Part shown: in pieces, positions 19,718 to 29,353 of the stretch
How positions within the stretch are numbered: position 1 is the stretch's first letter
How the letters are laid out: every line of letters begins with the position of its first letter
Source of the DNA: an uncultured Methanobrevibacter sp.
Lineage (GTDB): Archaea > Methanobacteriota > Methanobacteria > Methanobacteriales > Methanobacteriaceae
Assembly: GCA_900318035.1 (NCBI GenBank)
Contig: ONJC01000017.1
Coordinates: 1-64,000, forward strand
Length of the DNA: 64,000 nucleotides
Reading direction: 5' to 3'
The notes under the pieces: generated by a model
Database searches by the model: none
The model's input: the letters and a program-made list of their open reading frames with translations, nothing else
Told to the model about the DNA's origin: nothing
Translations under genes and position numbers: made by a program

Positions 19718-20041
19718 TACCCGCATAAACAACTGCAGCCCATTTGCATACAATACTCCCTCAGTATATGTGACACCACCGCAGAACATGCAAAATAATT
19801 AATCGTCTTTGACAATAACAATACTCTTTCCCATAGTGTGTCCAATAGCTTCGACCAAATATATATCATCCACCTTATTTTGTGATTTTTCGAAGTTATA
19901 TCATAGATTCCAAAAAATTCAACGACAGAATTAACAAAAAAACACAAGTTTTTTAACAATGATAATTTTTTTAACAATATTTAAATCCAATAATATTTAA
20001 AACATTACTTAATATAATTAAAACAATCAAGAGTGAAACAA
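19718..20041. other. Intergenic region before trm1
   Basis: About 320 bp of A/T-rich sequence. I see no supported gene; the short open frame on the reverse strand at 19717-19977 lacks a family pattern and a ribosome binding site. The right end should hold the trm1 promoter. Confidence 0.3.
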
Positions 20042-21202
20042 ATGGATGAATATAAAATTAAAAGTATTGAAGAGGGATTGACAAAAATCGAATTTCCGGA
20101 ATTTGATAAAATTTCATCTGATGCCCCTGTTTTTTACAACCCCCACATGGAATTAAATAGGGATTTATCAATACTTGCACTGCAGGTATTCCAAAAGGAA
20201 CAGGAAAGAGACATTGACATCTGCGATTTGTTTGGTGGAAGCGGAATCAGAGGCATCCGTTATAAAAATGAAATCGACGGTGTCGGAAATGTCTACATTA
20301 ACGACATTAGCGAAGTGGCAAACCACTATGAAAGACATAATATCGAATTAAACGGTTTAAAAGACATTGAAGTTCATCAGCATGATGCCAGTATGTTTTT
20401 GAGAATGATGAGAGGGAAATTTGATGTTATCGATATTGATCCGTTTGGAACACCATCCCCATTTTTAGACTCTGCAGGTTACTGTGCAGGAAGAAATTCA
20501 CTGTTGTGCGTGACTGCAACTGACACCTCTGCTTTATGTGGAACTTATAAGGAACCATGTATACGCAAATATAATGCAAAACCTTACAAAAGCGAGTACT
20601 GTCATGAGACAGGCATAAGGATATTGGCAGGATTTGTTGCATTGACCCTTTCAAAATATGCAAAATGCATTGAAGTGAAAATGTCACATAGTACTGAACA
20701 TTACATGAGATTATACATAAATGTTAAAAAAGGATCAAAAAAAACTGATGAAAGTCTGAAAAATATTGGATACATCAGTCACTGCAAACATTGCCTCCAC
20801 AGACAAACCAGTTTGGGCATGGCAACTTCAGTCGATGAAATTTGTCCTGTTTGTGGTGAAAAATTAATTCATGCCGGACCATTATGGTTAGGCGACATTC
20901 AAAACAGTGATTTTATTCAAAAAATGATTGATGAGATTGAAAATAAAAAGATAAATACTGAAAAACAAGCTTTGAAACTTTTAAACAGTTGCCTTTTGGA
21001 AGCAGATGCACCTGCAACATTTTACGATGTTCACAAAATCTGCAAATCCTTAGGAATTAGTGCGGCTAAATTAGATTTGATATTTGATGAAATTAAAAAA
21101 GAAGGATTTATAGCTGTTAAAACCCATTTTAACCCACTGGGAATAAAAACAAATGCAACAGTTAAAGACCTTCAAAACATTTTACTAAAACTTGAACCAT
21201 GA
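20042..21202 (+). CDS. trm1: tRNA (guanine26-N2)-dimethyltransferase
   Basis: 386 residues from the ATG at 20042, which follows GAGTG; an in-frame GTG three codons upstream is less likely. Trm1 uses SAM to form N2,N2-dimethylguanosine at position 26 of tRNAs. The N-terminal VFYNPHMELNRDLS segment, the SAM-binding DLFGGSGIRGIR and the catalytic DIDPFGTPSPFLD are all present. The cysteine set CKHC...CPVCG (about residues 239-266) is the zinc-binding part of the C-terminal domain. Length is normal for archaeal Trm1. No partner gene is adjacent. Confidence 0.95.
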   Translation: MDEYKIKSIEEGLTKIEFPEFDKISSDAPVFYNPHMELNRDLSILALQVFQKEQERDIDICDLFGGSGIRGIRYKNEIDGVGNVYINDISEVANHYERHNIELNGLKDIEVHQHDASMFLRMMRGKFDVIDIDPFGTPSPFLDSAGYCAGRNSLLCVTATDTSALCGTYKEPCIRKYNAKPYKSEYCHETGIRILAGFVALTLSKYAKCIEVKMSHSTEHYMRLYINVKKGSKKTDESLKNIGYISHCKHCLHRQTSLGMATSVDEICPVCGEKLIHAGPLWLGDIQNSDFIQKMIDEIENKKINTEKQALKLLNSCLLEADAPATFYDVHKICKSLGISAAKLDLIFDEIKKEGFIAVKTHFNPLGIKTNATVKDLQNILLKLEP

Positions 21203-21420
21203 TCCATTCTTTTAAATAATTTTTTCATTTTGCTCCAAAAATTAATAAGGTTCGTTCACATTTATGCGAACATTTATTAATAATAACTAATTTAGGGCAT
21301 TAATATAAATAAAATTCGGCCATTAAAATTACAATATAAAAGTTAAAAAAGAAAATATAAAAAAAATTAGACAAACAATAAATACTTTTAAATATAATGA
21401 AACAGTCATATTAATTATAA

Positions 21421-21454
21421 GTTAATTTATCAGATTTGAAAATCTAAAATTAAC
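21421..21454. promoter_or_regulatory. 34-bp interrupted palindrome upstream of the Lrp-type regulator gene
   Basis: GTTAATTT (21421-21428) is mirrored by AAATTAAC (21447-21454), and inside it AGATTT (21432-21437) is mirrored by AAATCT (21440-21445). It ends 24 nt before the regulator's ATG. Lrp/AsnC proteins bind A/T-rich palindromes and often repress their own genes, so an autoregulatory operator is a reasonable inference. A leader hairpin is the alternative. Confidence 0.45.
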
Positions 21455-21478
21455 CTATTAATATATGGGAGATATTAT

Positions 21479-21955
21479 ATGGTAAAAACCAAAGATAATG
21501 TTATAAAACTTGATGATACAGATATCAACATTCTTAAAATAATCAATGAAGATGTTAGAACATCCTATAGACAAATATCCCGTAGTTTAGATGTATCTGT
21601 AGGAACTGTCCACAATCGTATCGACAAAATGGTTAAATCTGGAGTTATTAAGAAATTTTCACCAGTCATTGACCATGAAAAATTAGGATTCGTTTTAACT
21701 ACCATCATTGGTGTGAGAGTAAAAGGCGGAAAACTTAAAAACTGGGAAGAAAAAACTTTCTTTAATAAAAATGTTGTAGGAATTTACGATGTTACTGGAG
21801 AATATGACGCATTTTTAATTGCTAAATTCAGAAACACCAATGAATTAAATGCATTTATTAAAGAATTGTTAAAAGACCCAATTATAGAAAGAACCTATAC
21901 TCAAACAGTATTAGATGTTATTAAAGAAGACATGGGATCTTCAAACATCTTATAA
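21479..21955 (+). CDS. Lrp/AsnC family transcriptional regulator
   Basis: 158 residues. An N-terminal winged helix-turn-helix (about 12-60) with DTDINILKIINEDVRTSYRQIS and the recognition segment VSVGTVHNRIDKM is followed by a C-terminal RAM/ligand-binding domain (about 75-150) with VYDVTGEYDAFLIAKF-like features. Such proteins form dimers to octamers and often sense amino acids. Target genes are unknown; the palindrome immediately upstream suggests autoregulation. The gene stands alone and is closed by a clear terminator. Confidence 0.92.
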   Translation: MVKTKDNVIKLDDTDINILKIINEDVRTSYRQISRSLDVSVGTVHNRIDKMVKSGVIKKFSPVIDHEKLGFVLTTIIGVRVKGGKLKNWEEKTFFNKNVVGIYDVTGEYDAFLIAKFRNTNELNAFIKELLKDPIIERTYTQTVLDVIKEDMGSSNIL

Positions 21956-21966
21956 AGAATGAACAA

Positions 21967-22000
21967 AAAAGCAGTATTATTACTGCTTTTAAACTATTTT
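21967..22000 (+). terminator. Hairpin terminator after the Lrp-type gene
   Basis: AAAAGCAGTA (21967-21976) pairs over 10 bp with TACTGCTTTT (21981-21990) around a TTAT loop, followed by T-rich sequence. Confidence 0.6.
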
Positions 22001-22174
22001 TATTACTTTTTAAATTTTTAAAATTGCCATCTATTTTTTAAAATCAGTATGTTAAAAACAATTTCCATCAAATAAACATTAAAATACATTCATATCGCAT
22101 TATAAACTAAATATATAAATAAAAAGACATGATAAATATATAATGTTTAACTAAAAAATTTCGAGGTAATTAAA

Positions 22175-23116
22175 TTGGCAGTATGCTTACCCGACACACA
22201 AGATGATGCTCCAAGCATACCTATTAAATTAACCAGAGTAGGCGTGACCGGAGTTAAAAAATTATTACAATTAGAAAGAACAAATAAAAGACCTATAATA
22301 TTACTACCTACTTTTGATGCATTTGTAGACTTACCAAATGATCAAAAAGGTGTACACATGTCTAGAAACCCTGAAGCAATCAGTGAAGTTCTTGAAACTG
22401 TTGCTGAAGATTCCACCGTTGATGTTGAATCATTATGCGCTAAAATTGTGTCTCGCATGATGACCAAACATGAATATGCAAAACGTGTTGAAATCTCAAT
22501 GACTACTGATTTTATGTTTATGCGAGAGTCCCCAGTGACTAAAAACAAAACACAGGAAATGGCTAAACTAATAGCAAAAGCTATCGGATTTAGAGATGAT
22601 GACGGTGCCGTAACCATCAGAAAAAGTGTTGGTGCTGAAGTCATTGGAATGACCGTTTGTCCTTGTGCACAAGAGTCCGTAAGGGAATCTGATAAAAACA
22701 AATTATTAGAATTCTTAGATGAAGAAACCACTCAAAAAGTATTAGATACAGTTACTTTTGCTTCTCACAATCAAAGAGGCGTTGGAACATTAATGATGGA
22801 AGTTCCAGAAGACAAAACTGTTAAAGCAGAAGACTTTATTGATATTATTGAAAGATCAATGAGCTCACCAGTATGCGAATTATTGAAAAGACCTGATGAA
22901 AATGCAACTGTTTTAAATGCACACAGAAAACCAGTATTTGTTGAAGACTGTGTCAGAAACATGATGGAAAGCATTGCAAACAAATATTCCGATTTCCCTG
23001 ATGACACATTAATTACCTGCCGTCAAGAAAATCATGAAAGTATTCACAGACACAATGCGTTTGCTGAAAAAGTAACCACCATGGGCGAACTTAAAGAAGA
23101 GTTACATATTGAATAG
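22175..23116 (+). CDS. mptA: GTP cyclohydrolase MptA (tetrahydromethanopterin biosynthesis)
   Basis: 313 residues, starting at a TTG that is well supported by GAGGT seven nt upstream; no ATG gives a full-length protein. MptA is the archaeal Fe(II)-dependent GTP cyclohydrolase IV that makes 7,8-dihydroneopterin 2',3'-cyclic phosphate. Conserved features include the cysteine-rich TVCPCAQ segment (near residue 162) that holds the metal-binding cysteine, SHNQRG, and the C-terminal RQENHESIHRHNAFAE with its histidines. It heads a probable operon with the hypothetical gene at 23128 and cofG, linking pterin and F420 cofactor synthesis. Confidence 0.94.
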   Translation: MAVCLPDTQDDAPSIPIKLTRVGVTGVKKLLQLERTNKRPIILLPTFDAFVDLPNDQKGVHMSRNPEAISEVLETVAEDSTVDVESLCAKIVSRMMTKHEYAKRVEISMTTDFMFMRESPVTKNKTQEMAKLIAKAIGFRDDDGAVTIRKSVGAEVIGMTVCPCAQESVRESDKNKLLEFLDEETTQKVLDTVTFASHNQRGVGTLMMEVPEDKTVKAEDFIDIIERSMSSPVCELLKRPDENATVLNAHRKPVFVEDCVRNMMESIANKYSDFPDDTLITCRQENHESIHRHNAFAEKVTTMGELKEELHIE

Positions 23117-23127
23117 GACTTGATTTA

Positions 23128-23568
23128 ATGAAAAAGACTTATGAAATTGCAGGACAGGTAATGGGATTTTTTGATGCATTTAAAGGGTCAAGACCTGCAA
23201 TTGATAATGATAAAATTTTAATTGTTAGAGGAAGGTCCAGAAAAGCCATACCTCTCGATGATTTTGATGCAAAACTTACTGAAATTGGTGAAATTTTAGG
23301 AGGAACTGAATTAGAATCAGATTCTGACAATTTAGAAGACATTTTAAAAGCGGGAGATAAAAATATACAAGAAAGCGACATTACTACAAACTCAGTTGAT
23401 ACAAATGGATTTTTAAGAGTAAAAGAAGATTTGGAATCAATGGGACTGGTAGTCGAATACAAAATATTTAAACTTCCGAGTTTTGATGTTATAATCGCAA
23501 TCTGGGAAGATAAAAACGAAATCCCACCACTTTATGTGGAAGTTACCGTGTCTGAAGATAAAGGCTAA
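23128..23568 (+). CDS. Conserved methanogen protein between mptA and cofG (possibly DUF2120)
   Basis: 146 residues with no signal peptide, membrane segment or cysteine. It looks like a small mixed alpha/beta domain with an acidic middle (about residues 55-90). Its size and occurrence in Methanobacteriales recall the DUF2120 family, but I am not certain. Position in a tight run with mptA (11-nt gap) and cofG (2-nt gap) suggests a link to cofactor biosynthesis or its regulation. No catalytic motif is visible. Confidence 0.6.
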   Translation: MKKTYEIAGQVMGFFDAFKGSRPAIDNDKILIVRGRSRKAIPLDDFDAKLTEIGEILGGTELESDSDNLEDILKAGDKNIQESDITTNSVDTNGFLRVKEDLESMGLVVEYKIFKLPSFDVIIAIWEDKNEIPPLYVEVTVSEDKG

Positions 23569-23570
23569 AT

Positions 23571-24668
23571 ATGACATCAACAACAAAAAACGATATTCTC
23601 CAAATATTAAACGCAACCGACAGCGAAATAATAAAGTTCATGTTGGAAACTGCAAAATATAGGGAGAATAATCTTATTACTTTTTCTAAAAATATATTTA
23701 TACCATTAACCGAAATCTGCAGAAATGACTGTGGATACTGTAATTTTAAAAAGAATCCTGAAGATCCTCATGCAATAATTCTCAAAACCAAAGAGGAAAT
23801 ACTGGCTGATTTAAAAGAAGCAGAAAAACACGGATGCACAGAAGCATTATTTACCTTTGGTGAAGATGCCGATGAAGAGGAGATTGTTCGTGTGAAACTC
23901 AAGGAATATGGTTATGACAGCATGATCGACTATATCGTTGATGTATGCCAAATGACATTAGATGAAACTAGCTTGCTTCCACACACTAACGGAGGCAATT
24001 TTGCATATGATGATTTAAAACGTTTAAAAGAAGTTAATGCATCAATGGGATTAATGCTTGAGAATTCTTCAAACAGGCTAATGGAATTGCCGGCACATAA
24101 CAAAAGTCCTGGTAAAAATCCGGAATTGAGAATTGAGACTATCAAAAATGCCGGAAAACTTAAAATTCCATATACCACTGGAATATTAATCGGAATTGGA
24201 GAAACCAAAGAAGAGATTGCTGATTCTCTTTTAACCATAAAAGAAATTTATGATGAATATGGACATATTCAAGAAGTCATTATACAAAATTTTACACCAA
24301 TTCCTGGAATTGAAATGGAAAACTGGCAAGAACCTAGCTTTTTGGATATGATTAGAACCGTTATTGCCGGAACATTAGTATTTAAGGATACTGACGTTAG
24401 CATTCAAGTTCCGCCTAACTTGAATAATGATACTGCCCAGATATTTTTATTATGCGGCGCTGATGATTGGGGCGGCGTTTCACCGGTAAGTCCGGATTAT
24501 GTGAATATTACCTCCCCATGGCCAGGAATTGATGAACTTGAAAAATTAACTGAAGATGCAGGGTTTAAACTAATTGAAAGATTATGCGTTTATGAAAAAT
24601 ACATTAACGATGAATGGCTGAACGAAAATCTTTTGGACAACATTGCTAATTTATCCGAGCATCAATAA
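23571..24668 (+). CDS. cofG: 7,8-didemethyl-8-hydroxy-5-deazariboflavin synthase subunit CofG
   Basis: 365 residues. CofG with CofH builds the F420 chromophore from tyrosine and the ribityl-diaminouracil intermediate. The radical SAM cluster motif CX3CX2C is at C50, C54, C57 (CRNDCGYC). Family features PLTEICRNDCGYCNFKK, GILIGIGETKEEI and IQNFTPIPG are present. It nearly abuts the gene upstream (2 nt) and its last 23 bp overlap the 3' end of convergent taw2. CofH is not in the window. Confidence 0.94.
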   Translation: MTSTTKNDILQILNATDSEIIKFMLETAKYRENNLITFSKNIFIPLTEICRNDCGYCNFKKNPEDPHAIILKTKEEILADLKEAEKHGCTEALFTFGEDADEEEIVRVKLKEYGYDSMIDYIVDVCQMTLDETSLLPHTNGGNFAYDDLKRLKEVNASMGLMLENSSNRLMELPAHNKSPGKNPELRIETIKNAGKLKIPYTTGILIGIGETKEEIADSLLTIKEIYDEYGHIQEVIIQNFTPIPGIEMENWQEPSFLDMIRTVIAGTLVFKDTDVSIQVPPNLNNDTAQIFLLCGADDWGGVSPVSPDYVNITSPWPGIDELEKLTEDAGFKLIERLCVYEKYINDEWLNENLLDNIANLSEHQ

Positions 24669-25374
24669 CAACATGCTGCACTCCAGGAGAATATTTTTTT
24701 ATTTTATTTATTTTTAGAAGCTCGACCTCCCTATCTCCAGCTTGAGCAACAATTCTGTCAATCGGCCTTGAGTCAATCAGTTTTTCAGGAACTGTTTCAT
24801 GATAATGCAGTATTCCGCCTTCATTTAAACTGTCGATAGCCACTTTCAGATAATGATGGGTGGTTTTTACATACCCCATTAATATTCTGTCTGCTTTCAG
24901 TTTTGGGGTTTCGACCATACAATCACCTAATATTGGAGTTATATTGTCCAATTTATTTAATTTAATGTTTTCGCACAGATAATGATAGGAATTCGGATTA
25001 ATTTCTATTGCATGAACCTGCTTTGCATTTGAATGAACTCCAATCGGAATTGAAAAATAACCTATTCCCGCAAACATGTCAATGACCGTTTCGTCATCCC
25101 GAACCAGTTTAGCAATTCTTAACCTTTCATTATTGTTTCCTTTTGACCACATCACCTTAGCCAAATCCAATTTAAACAAACACCCGTTTTCCTTGTTTAT
25201 TGTTTCAGTTTCACTACCATAAAGAATCCTGTAAACCGGCTCTCTTTTAGTTCCCTGAATATGGTCTATCTCCATTATAGTTTTAACATTATGTTTTTTA
25301 GATAAATTTTCAAAATCATCGTCTGGATAATTTTTATCGATAATTAGGATATCGCCAATTTTTTTATATTTCAT
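24646..25374 (-). CDS. taw2: tRNA(Phe) wybutosine aminocarboxypropyltransferase (Taw2/TYW2 type)
   Basis: 242 residues. A class I SAM-binding fold carries DMFAGIGYFSIPIG (about residues 98-111) and AIEINPNSYHYLCENI. The segment RILMGYVKTTH and HYHETVPEK in place of the NLP-type motif of Trm5 methylases favours Taw2, which moves the aminocarboxypropyl group of SAM onto the tricyclic base at position 37. The family is otherwise a little longer at the N terminus. GGGGGT precedes the ATG. Trm5 methylase is the main alternative. It converges on cofG with a 23-bp overlap. Confidence 0.85.
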   Translation of the reverse strand: MKYKKIGDILIIDKNYPDDDFENLSKKHNVKTIMEIDHIQGTKREPVYRILYGSETETINKENGCLFKLDLAKVMWSKGNNNERLRIAKLVRDDETVIDMFAGIGYFSIPIGVHSNAKQVHAIEINPNSYHYLCENIKLNKLDNITPILGDCMVETPKLKADRILMGYVKTTHHYLKVAIDSLNEGGILHYHETVPEKLIDSRPIDRIVAQAGDREVELLKINKIKKYSPGVQHVVIDARIN

Positions 25375-25548
25375 TTAGACCCCCAATAAGAAAAGTTTAT
25401 ATATGCAAATGGATAATATTAATATTGTTAGTTTATACTAATAATTGATTCTGATTTTAAATAAAATTAACAACATTAAATTTGATTTTAATATATTACC
25501 TTAAGTAGTTGAAATTAGATATTTTACTCTTATATGAGGTGAATTTAA

Positions 25549-26163
25549 ATGGATGACAAAATATTAGAAGGTACAACCACCGTTGGAATTACTTGTAAAG
25601 ACGGAGTTGTATTTGCAAGCGAAAGAAGGGCTAGTATGGGAAACTTAGTAGCTCACAAAGTCGCAGAAAAAATATTTAAAATTGACGATCATATTGTAAC
25701 AACCATAGCTGGTTCTGTTGGAGACGCACAAAGCTTAATGAAAGTCATTGAAGCTGAAGTTTCATTATACCAAATGAGAAATAATGATGAAATTAGTGTT
25801 AAAGCGGCTGCATCATTAACAGCAAATATTTTACGTTCCGGACCAATGTATGTTCAAACATTACTTGGCGGAATGGATGGAGACAAACCATCTCTCTACT
25901 CTTTAGACCCTGCAGGAGGTATGATTAAAGACACATACATTTCCACAGGATCAGGTTCTATCGTTGCATACGGTGTTCTTGAAGACAGATTTAGAGATGA
26001 TTTGACAACTGACGAAGGAATTGAAATAGCCATAAGAGCTATTAGAGCTGCTGCTGAACGTGACACTTATTCCGGAAATGGATACTTAGTCGCTAAAGTG
26101 GATAAAGACGGCTTTGAAATGTTAGATATTGAAAAAATTAATAAGATTTTGGATAAGATATAA
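25549..26163 (+). CDS. psmB: 20S proteasome beta subunit
   Basis: 204 residues with a short propeptide (MDDKILEG) cut to expose the catalytic Thr9 of the TTTVG motif. Aspartate and lysine of the active site lie in the following strands (GVVFASERRASMG and VAEKIF). It forms the inner rings of the archaeal proteasome with PsmA. A GAGGTGAAT ribosome binding site precedes the ATG. Its neighbour fttA lies 135 bp downstream behind a long inverted repeat, an order I also recall from Methanothermobacter. Confidence 0.95.
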   Translation: MDDKILEGTTTVGITCKDGVVFASERRASMGNLVAHKVAEKIFKIDDHIVTTIAGSVGDAQSLMKVIEAEVSLYQMRNNDEISVKAAASLTANILRSGPMYVQTLLGGMDGDKPSLYSLDPAGGMIKDTYISTGSGSIVAYGVLEDRFRDDLTTDEGIEIAIRAIRAAAERDTYSGNGYLVAKVDKDGFEMLDIEKINKILDKI

Positions 26164-26206
26164 AGCAAAACTAATTTTTCATAACTAACTATTTTTTTAT
26201 ATAATA

Positions 26207-26278
26207 TTTGTGTAGATAGTTTATGAAATTTATCTAATTATAGCTTAAAGCTTTTCATAAACTATAATAATACACAAA
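26207..26278. promoter_or_regulatory. Long inverted repeat between psmB and fttA
   Basis: TTTGTGTA (26207-26214) and ATAGTTTATGAAA (26216-26228) are mirrored by TTTCATAAACTAT (26253-26265) and TACACAAA (26271-26278): 21 paired positions with unequal 1-nt and 5-nt spacers. It ends 20 nt before the fttA ATG. It might be the psmB terminator, a leader structure of fttA mRNA or a paired binding site. Because FttA ends transcripts, self-control is an attractive but untested idea. Confidence 0.5.
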
Positions 26279-26298
26279 ACTATTTTTGAAGGGATTAT

Positions 26299-28212
26299 AT
26301 GACTTCAGACATTTTAGAGAATATTAAAAAAGAAATTTTGCAAAAACTGCCTGATGAAATCCAGGTTTCAAAAGTAGAATTTGAAGGACCTGAAGTGGTA
26401 GTTTACACCAAAAATCCAGAAATTATAACAGAAAACGGTGACTTGATTAGATCACTTGCAAAAGAACTGAGAAAAAGAATTATCATAAGGTCTGATAAAA
26501 GCGCTTTACTTGAACCTGAACCAACTATCAATAAAATTCATGAGATAGTTCCGGAAGGTGCTGAAATTACTGACATTTACTTTGATACCGTAACTGGAGA
26601 AGTGGTCATCACTGCTAAAAAGCCAGGACTCGTTATTGGCAAATACGGAGTGACATCCAGAAATATTGTTAAAAATACAGGATGGGCACCTAAAATATTA
26701 AGGACACCTCCAATCAGTTCAGACATTATTGGAAAAATAAGAACAATTCAGAAAAATAGCAGTAAAGACAGAAAAAAATTATTACAACGCCTCGGACGTC
26801 AAATCCACCAAGGAAGTAAATACCCTAATGATTGGGCAAGAGTGACTTCAATGGGAGGATTTAAAGAAGTTGGACGTTCATCAATGCTTTTACAAACACC
26901 TAATAGTCGTGTTTTATTAGATTGTGGTGTTAATGTTGCTGCATCAGACAATAAAAATGCATTCCCTTATTTAAATGCACCCGAATTTTCAATTGAAGAA
27001 TTGGATGCAGTTATTATTTCTCACGCTCACTTGGATCATTGCGGATTTGTACCATACCTCTTCCATTACGGATATGATGGGCCGGTTTATTGTACAACTC
27101 CAACAAGGGATTTGACAACCCTTTTACAATTCGATCATCTGGATATTGCTCACAGAGAGGGAAATCCTTTACCATTTACATCAAAACATGTAAAACAGGC
27201 CATTAAAAATACCCTCACACTGGATTATGGAGAAGTAACTGACATTTCTCCAGACATTAGATTAACCCTACACAATGCAGGACACATCCTTGGTTCCGCA
27301 ATCTCCCATATGCACATTGGTGACGGAGCACACAACTTAGTATATACCGGAGATTTCAAATATGAACCATCAAGATTATTGGAACCTGCAACCATCAGAT
27401 TCCCACGTGCCGAAACCGTAATTATGGAAAGTACCTATGGTGGAAGGGAAGATGTACAGCCTTCAAGAAACAATGCTGAAAAAGAAATGATGAAAACCAT
27501 CTACAAAACACTTAAACGTGGCGGAAAAGTATTGGTTCCGGTATTTGCTGTAGGAAGAGCACAGGAACTAATGGTAGTGCTTGAAGAGTACATGAGACAT
27601 GGATTAATTGAAGAAGTACCTATATTCATTGACGGAATGATTTGGGAAGCAACCGCAATTCACACAGCAAGACCAGAATACTTAAGTAAAGACTTGAGAG
27701 ACCAAATATTCCATATGGGAAGAAATCCGTTTGTTTCAGACATGTTCGAAAAAGTTCAAAATCATGACCAAAGAAAAGAAATTGTTGAAAGCAGACAACC
27801 AGCAATCATATTATCCACATCCGGTATGTTAACCGGAGGAAATTCAGTTGAATACTTCAAATGGTTATGTGAAGATGAAAAAAACACATTAATCTTTGTT
27901 GGATATCAATCTGAAGGATCCATGGGTAGAAGAGTTCAAAAAGGATGGAAAGAAATCCCTCTTGAAGATGATGATGGTAGAACCAGACAATTCTGTGTAA
28001 AAATGCAAGTCAAAACAATTAACGGATTCAGTGGTCACTCTAACAGAAGACAACTTATGGAATATGTTAAAAGACTTAATCCAAGACCTGAAAAAGTCAT
28101 TACTTGTCACGGAGACCCATACAAAACTGTGGACCTCGCATCTTCAATTCATAGAAGCTACAAAATTGAAACAAAAACTCCAATCAATCTAGATTGTGTG
28201 AGAATTCATTAA
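26299..28212 (+). CDS. fttA: Transcription termination nuclease aCPSF1/FttA
   Basis: 637 residues, full family length. Order: an N-terminal region with two KH-like RNA-binding domains (about 1-150, including [11 protein letters not shown]), a metallo-beta-lactamase domain with the zinc motif HAHLDH (H242, H244, D246, H247), a beta-CASP insertion, and the closing segments [23 protein letters not shown] and CHGDPYK. The enzyme cleaves nascent RNA and drives factor-dependent termination in archaea. It acts in the cytosol with RNA polymerase. GAAGGG precedes the ATG. A transcript shared with purM is possible but a 94-bp gap with an inverted repeat separates them. Confidence 0.95.
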   Translation: MTSDILENIKKEILQKLPDEIQVSKVEFEGPEVVVYTKNPEIITENGDLIRSLAKELRKRIIIRSDKSALLEPEPTINKIHEIVPEGAEITDIYFDTVTGEVVITAKKPGLVIGKYGVTSRNIVKNTGWAPKILRTPPISSDIIGKIRTIQKNSSKDRKKLLQRLGRQIHQGSKYPNDWARVTSMGGFKEVGRSSMLLQTPNSRVLLDCGVNVAASDNKNAFPYLNAPEFSIEELDAVIISHAHLDHCGFVPYLFHYGYDGPVYCTTPTRDLTTLLQFDHLDIAHREGNPLPFTSKHVKQAIKNTLTLDYGEVTDISPDIRLTLHNAGHILGSAISHMHIGDGAHNLVYTGDFKYEPSRLLEPATIRFPRAETVIMESTYGGREDVQPSRNNAEKEMMKTIYKTLKRGGKVLVPVFAVGRAQELMVVLEEYMRHGLIEEVPIFIDGMIWEATAIHTARPEYLSKDLRDQIFHMGRNPFVSDMFEKVQNHDQRKEIVESRQPAIILSTSGMLTGGNSVEYFKWLCEDEKNTLIFVGYQSEGSMGRRVQKGWKEIPLEDDDGRTRQFCVKMQVKTINGFSGHSNRRQLMEYVKRLNPRPEKVITCHGDPYKTVDLASSIHRSYKIETKTPINLDCVRIH

Positions 28213-28225
28213 TAATATATAGTAA

Positions 28226-28262
28226 TTACAACAAAGTATTACTATAATATACAATGTTGTAA
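28226..28262. promoter_or_regulatory. Inverted repeat in the fttA-purM gap
   Basis: TTACAACA (28226-28233) is mirrored by TGTTGTAA (28255-28262). The 21-nt spacer contains AAAGTATTACT (28233-28243), the same core found in the mcr control region and near the RNA candidate at 57430. It could end the fttA transcript or bind a regulator of purM. Confidence 0.35.
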
Positions 28263-28306
28263 TATATACGACATAAATTAATTTAATCAAACAATAGGGT
28301 GTAAAA

Positions 28307-29326
28307 ATGGTTACTTATTCAGAATCTGGTGTTGACATAGACCTTGAAGCAGTTACCGTATCAAAATTAGCTGACAAACTCAAGTCAACATTATCATATA
28401 GAGACATTATTACTGATAGCGGTCATTATGCCGCATTAGTTAAATTAGGAGATAAAGCTATTGCAATGAGTACTGACGGTGTTGGAAGTAAAATCTTAAT
28501 TGCAGAAATGATGAACAAATACGATACTGTAGGTATTGATTGTATTGCAATGGTTGTAAACGATATTTTATGTGTTGGTGCAGAACCGATAGCATTAGTG
28601 GATTATCTTGCTGTTGAAAAACCGGACCCTGAAAGAGCTTCTGAAATTGCTGAAGGTCTTGTTAAAGGTGCTGTGGAATCTAAAATAGCAATTATTGGAG
28701 GGGAAACAGCTTCACTTCCAGGAATTATTAAAGATTTCGACCTAGCAGGTACCGGTATCGGGTTTGTCGATATTGATAAGATAATTACCGGTGAAAATAT
28801 CCAACCTGGAAATGTCTTAATTGGTATTAACAGTAATGGTATACACTCTAACGGATATAGTTTAGCCAGAAAAGCCTTATTTGATGATGCAGGCTATACC
28901 GTGGATGATAAAATGCCGAATGGTGAGACTACCATCGGTGAGGAATTGATAAGACCTACTGAACTTTATGTTAAACCTATTGTAGCACTATTTGAAAAAG
29001 AATATAATATTAATGGACTTGCTCACATTACCGGAGGAGGGTTCACCAATCTTAGACGTTTGAAAAAAGGCGTTGGATATGATATTGTCGATCTTCCGGA
29101 AGTTCCGGAAATATTCAAATTAATTTATGAACAGAATGTAGACATCAAAGAAATGTATAAAGTTTTCAATATGGGTGTCGGTTTTGTCGTTATCTGTGAT
29201 GAAAGTGAAGCAGATAAAATTATGGATACTTTAAAAGAATATTGCAGCTGTCAAATTATCGGTAAAGTTACTGATGATGAAAAAATCACTGTCAAGACTT
29301 TTGAAGGATCCACTATTGAATACTGA
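28307..29326 (+). CDS. purM: Phosphoribosylformylglycinamidine cyclo-ligase (AIR synthetase)
   Basis: 339 residues. PurM closes the imidazole ring in the fifth step of purine synthesis using ATP. Visible family features are STDGVGSK near residue 52, the [11 protein letters not shown] segment, [25 protein letters not shown] and [16 protein letters not shown] lies upstream of the ATG. Length is typical. comC follows after 27 nt with its own GGAGTGAT site and may share the transcript. Confidence 0.95.
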   Translation: MVTYSESGVDIDLEAVTVSKLADKLKSTLSYRDIITDSGHYAALVKLGDKAIAMSTDGVGSKILIAEMMNKYDTVGIDCIAMVVNDILCVGAEPIALVDYLAVEKPDPERASEIAEGLVKGAVESKIAIIGGETASLPGIIKDFDLAGTGIGFVDIDKIITGENIQPGNVLIGINSNGIHSNGYSLARKALFDDAGYTVDDKMPNGETTIGEELIRPTELYVKPIVALFEKEYNINGLAHITGGGFTNLRRLKKGVGYDIVDLPEVPEIFKLIYEQNVDIKEMYKVFNMGVGFVVICDESEADKIMDTLKEYCSCQIIGKVTDDEKITVKTFEGSTIEY

Positions 29327-29353
29327 TTTAATTAACTAATAAGGAGTGATAAA

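Noticed and set aside
21250..21275. GTTCG...CGAAC resembling a tRNA T-arm
   Set aside because: The loop and surrounding stems do not form a cloverleaf; no tRNA gene was found in the window.
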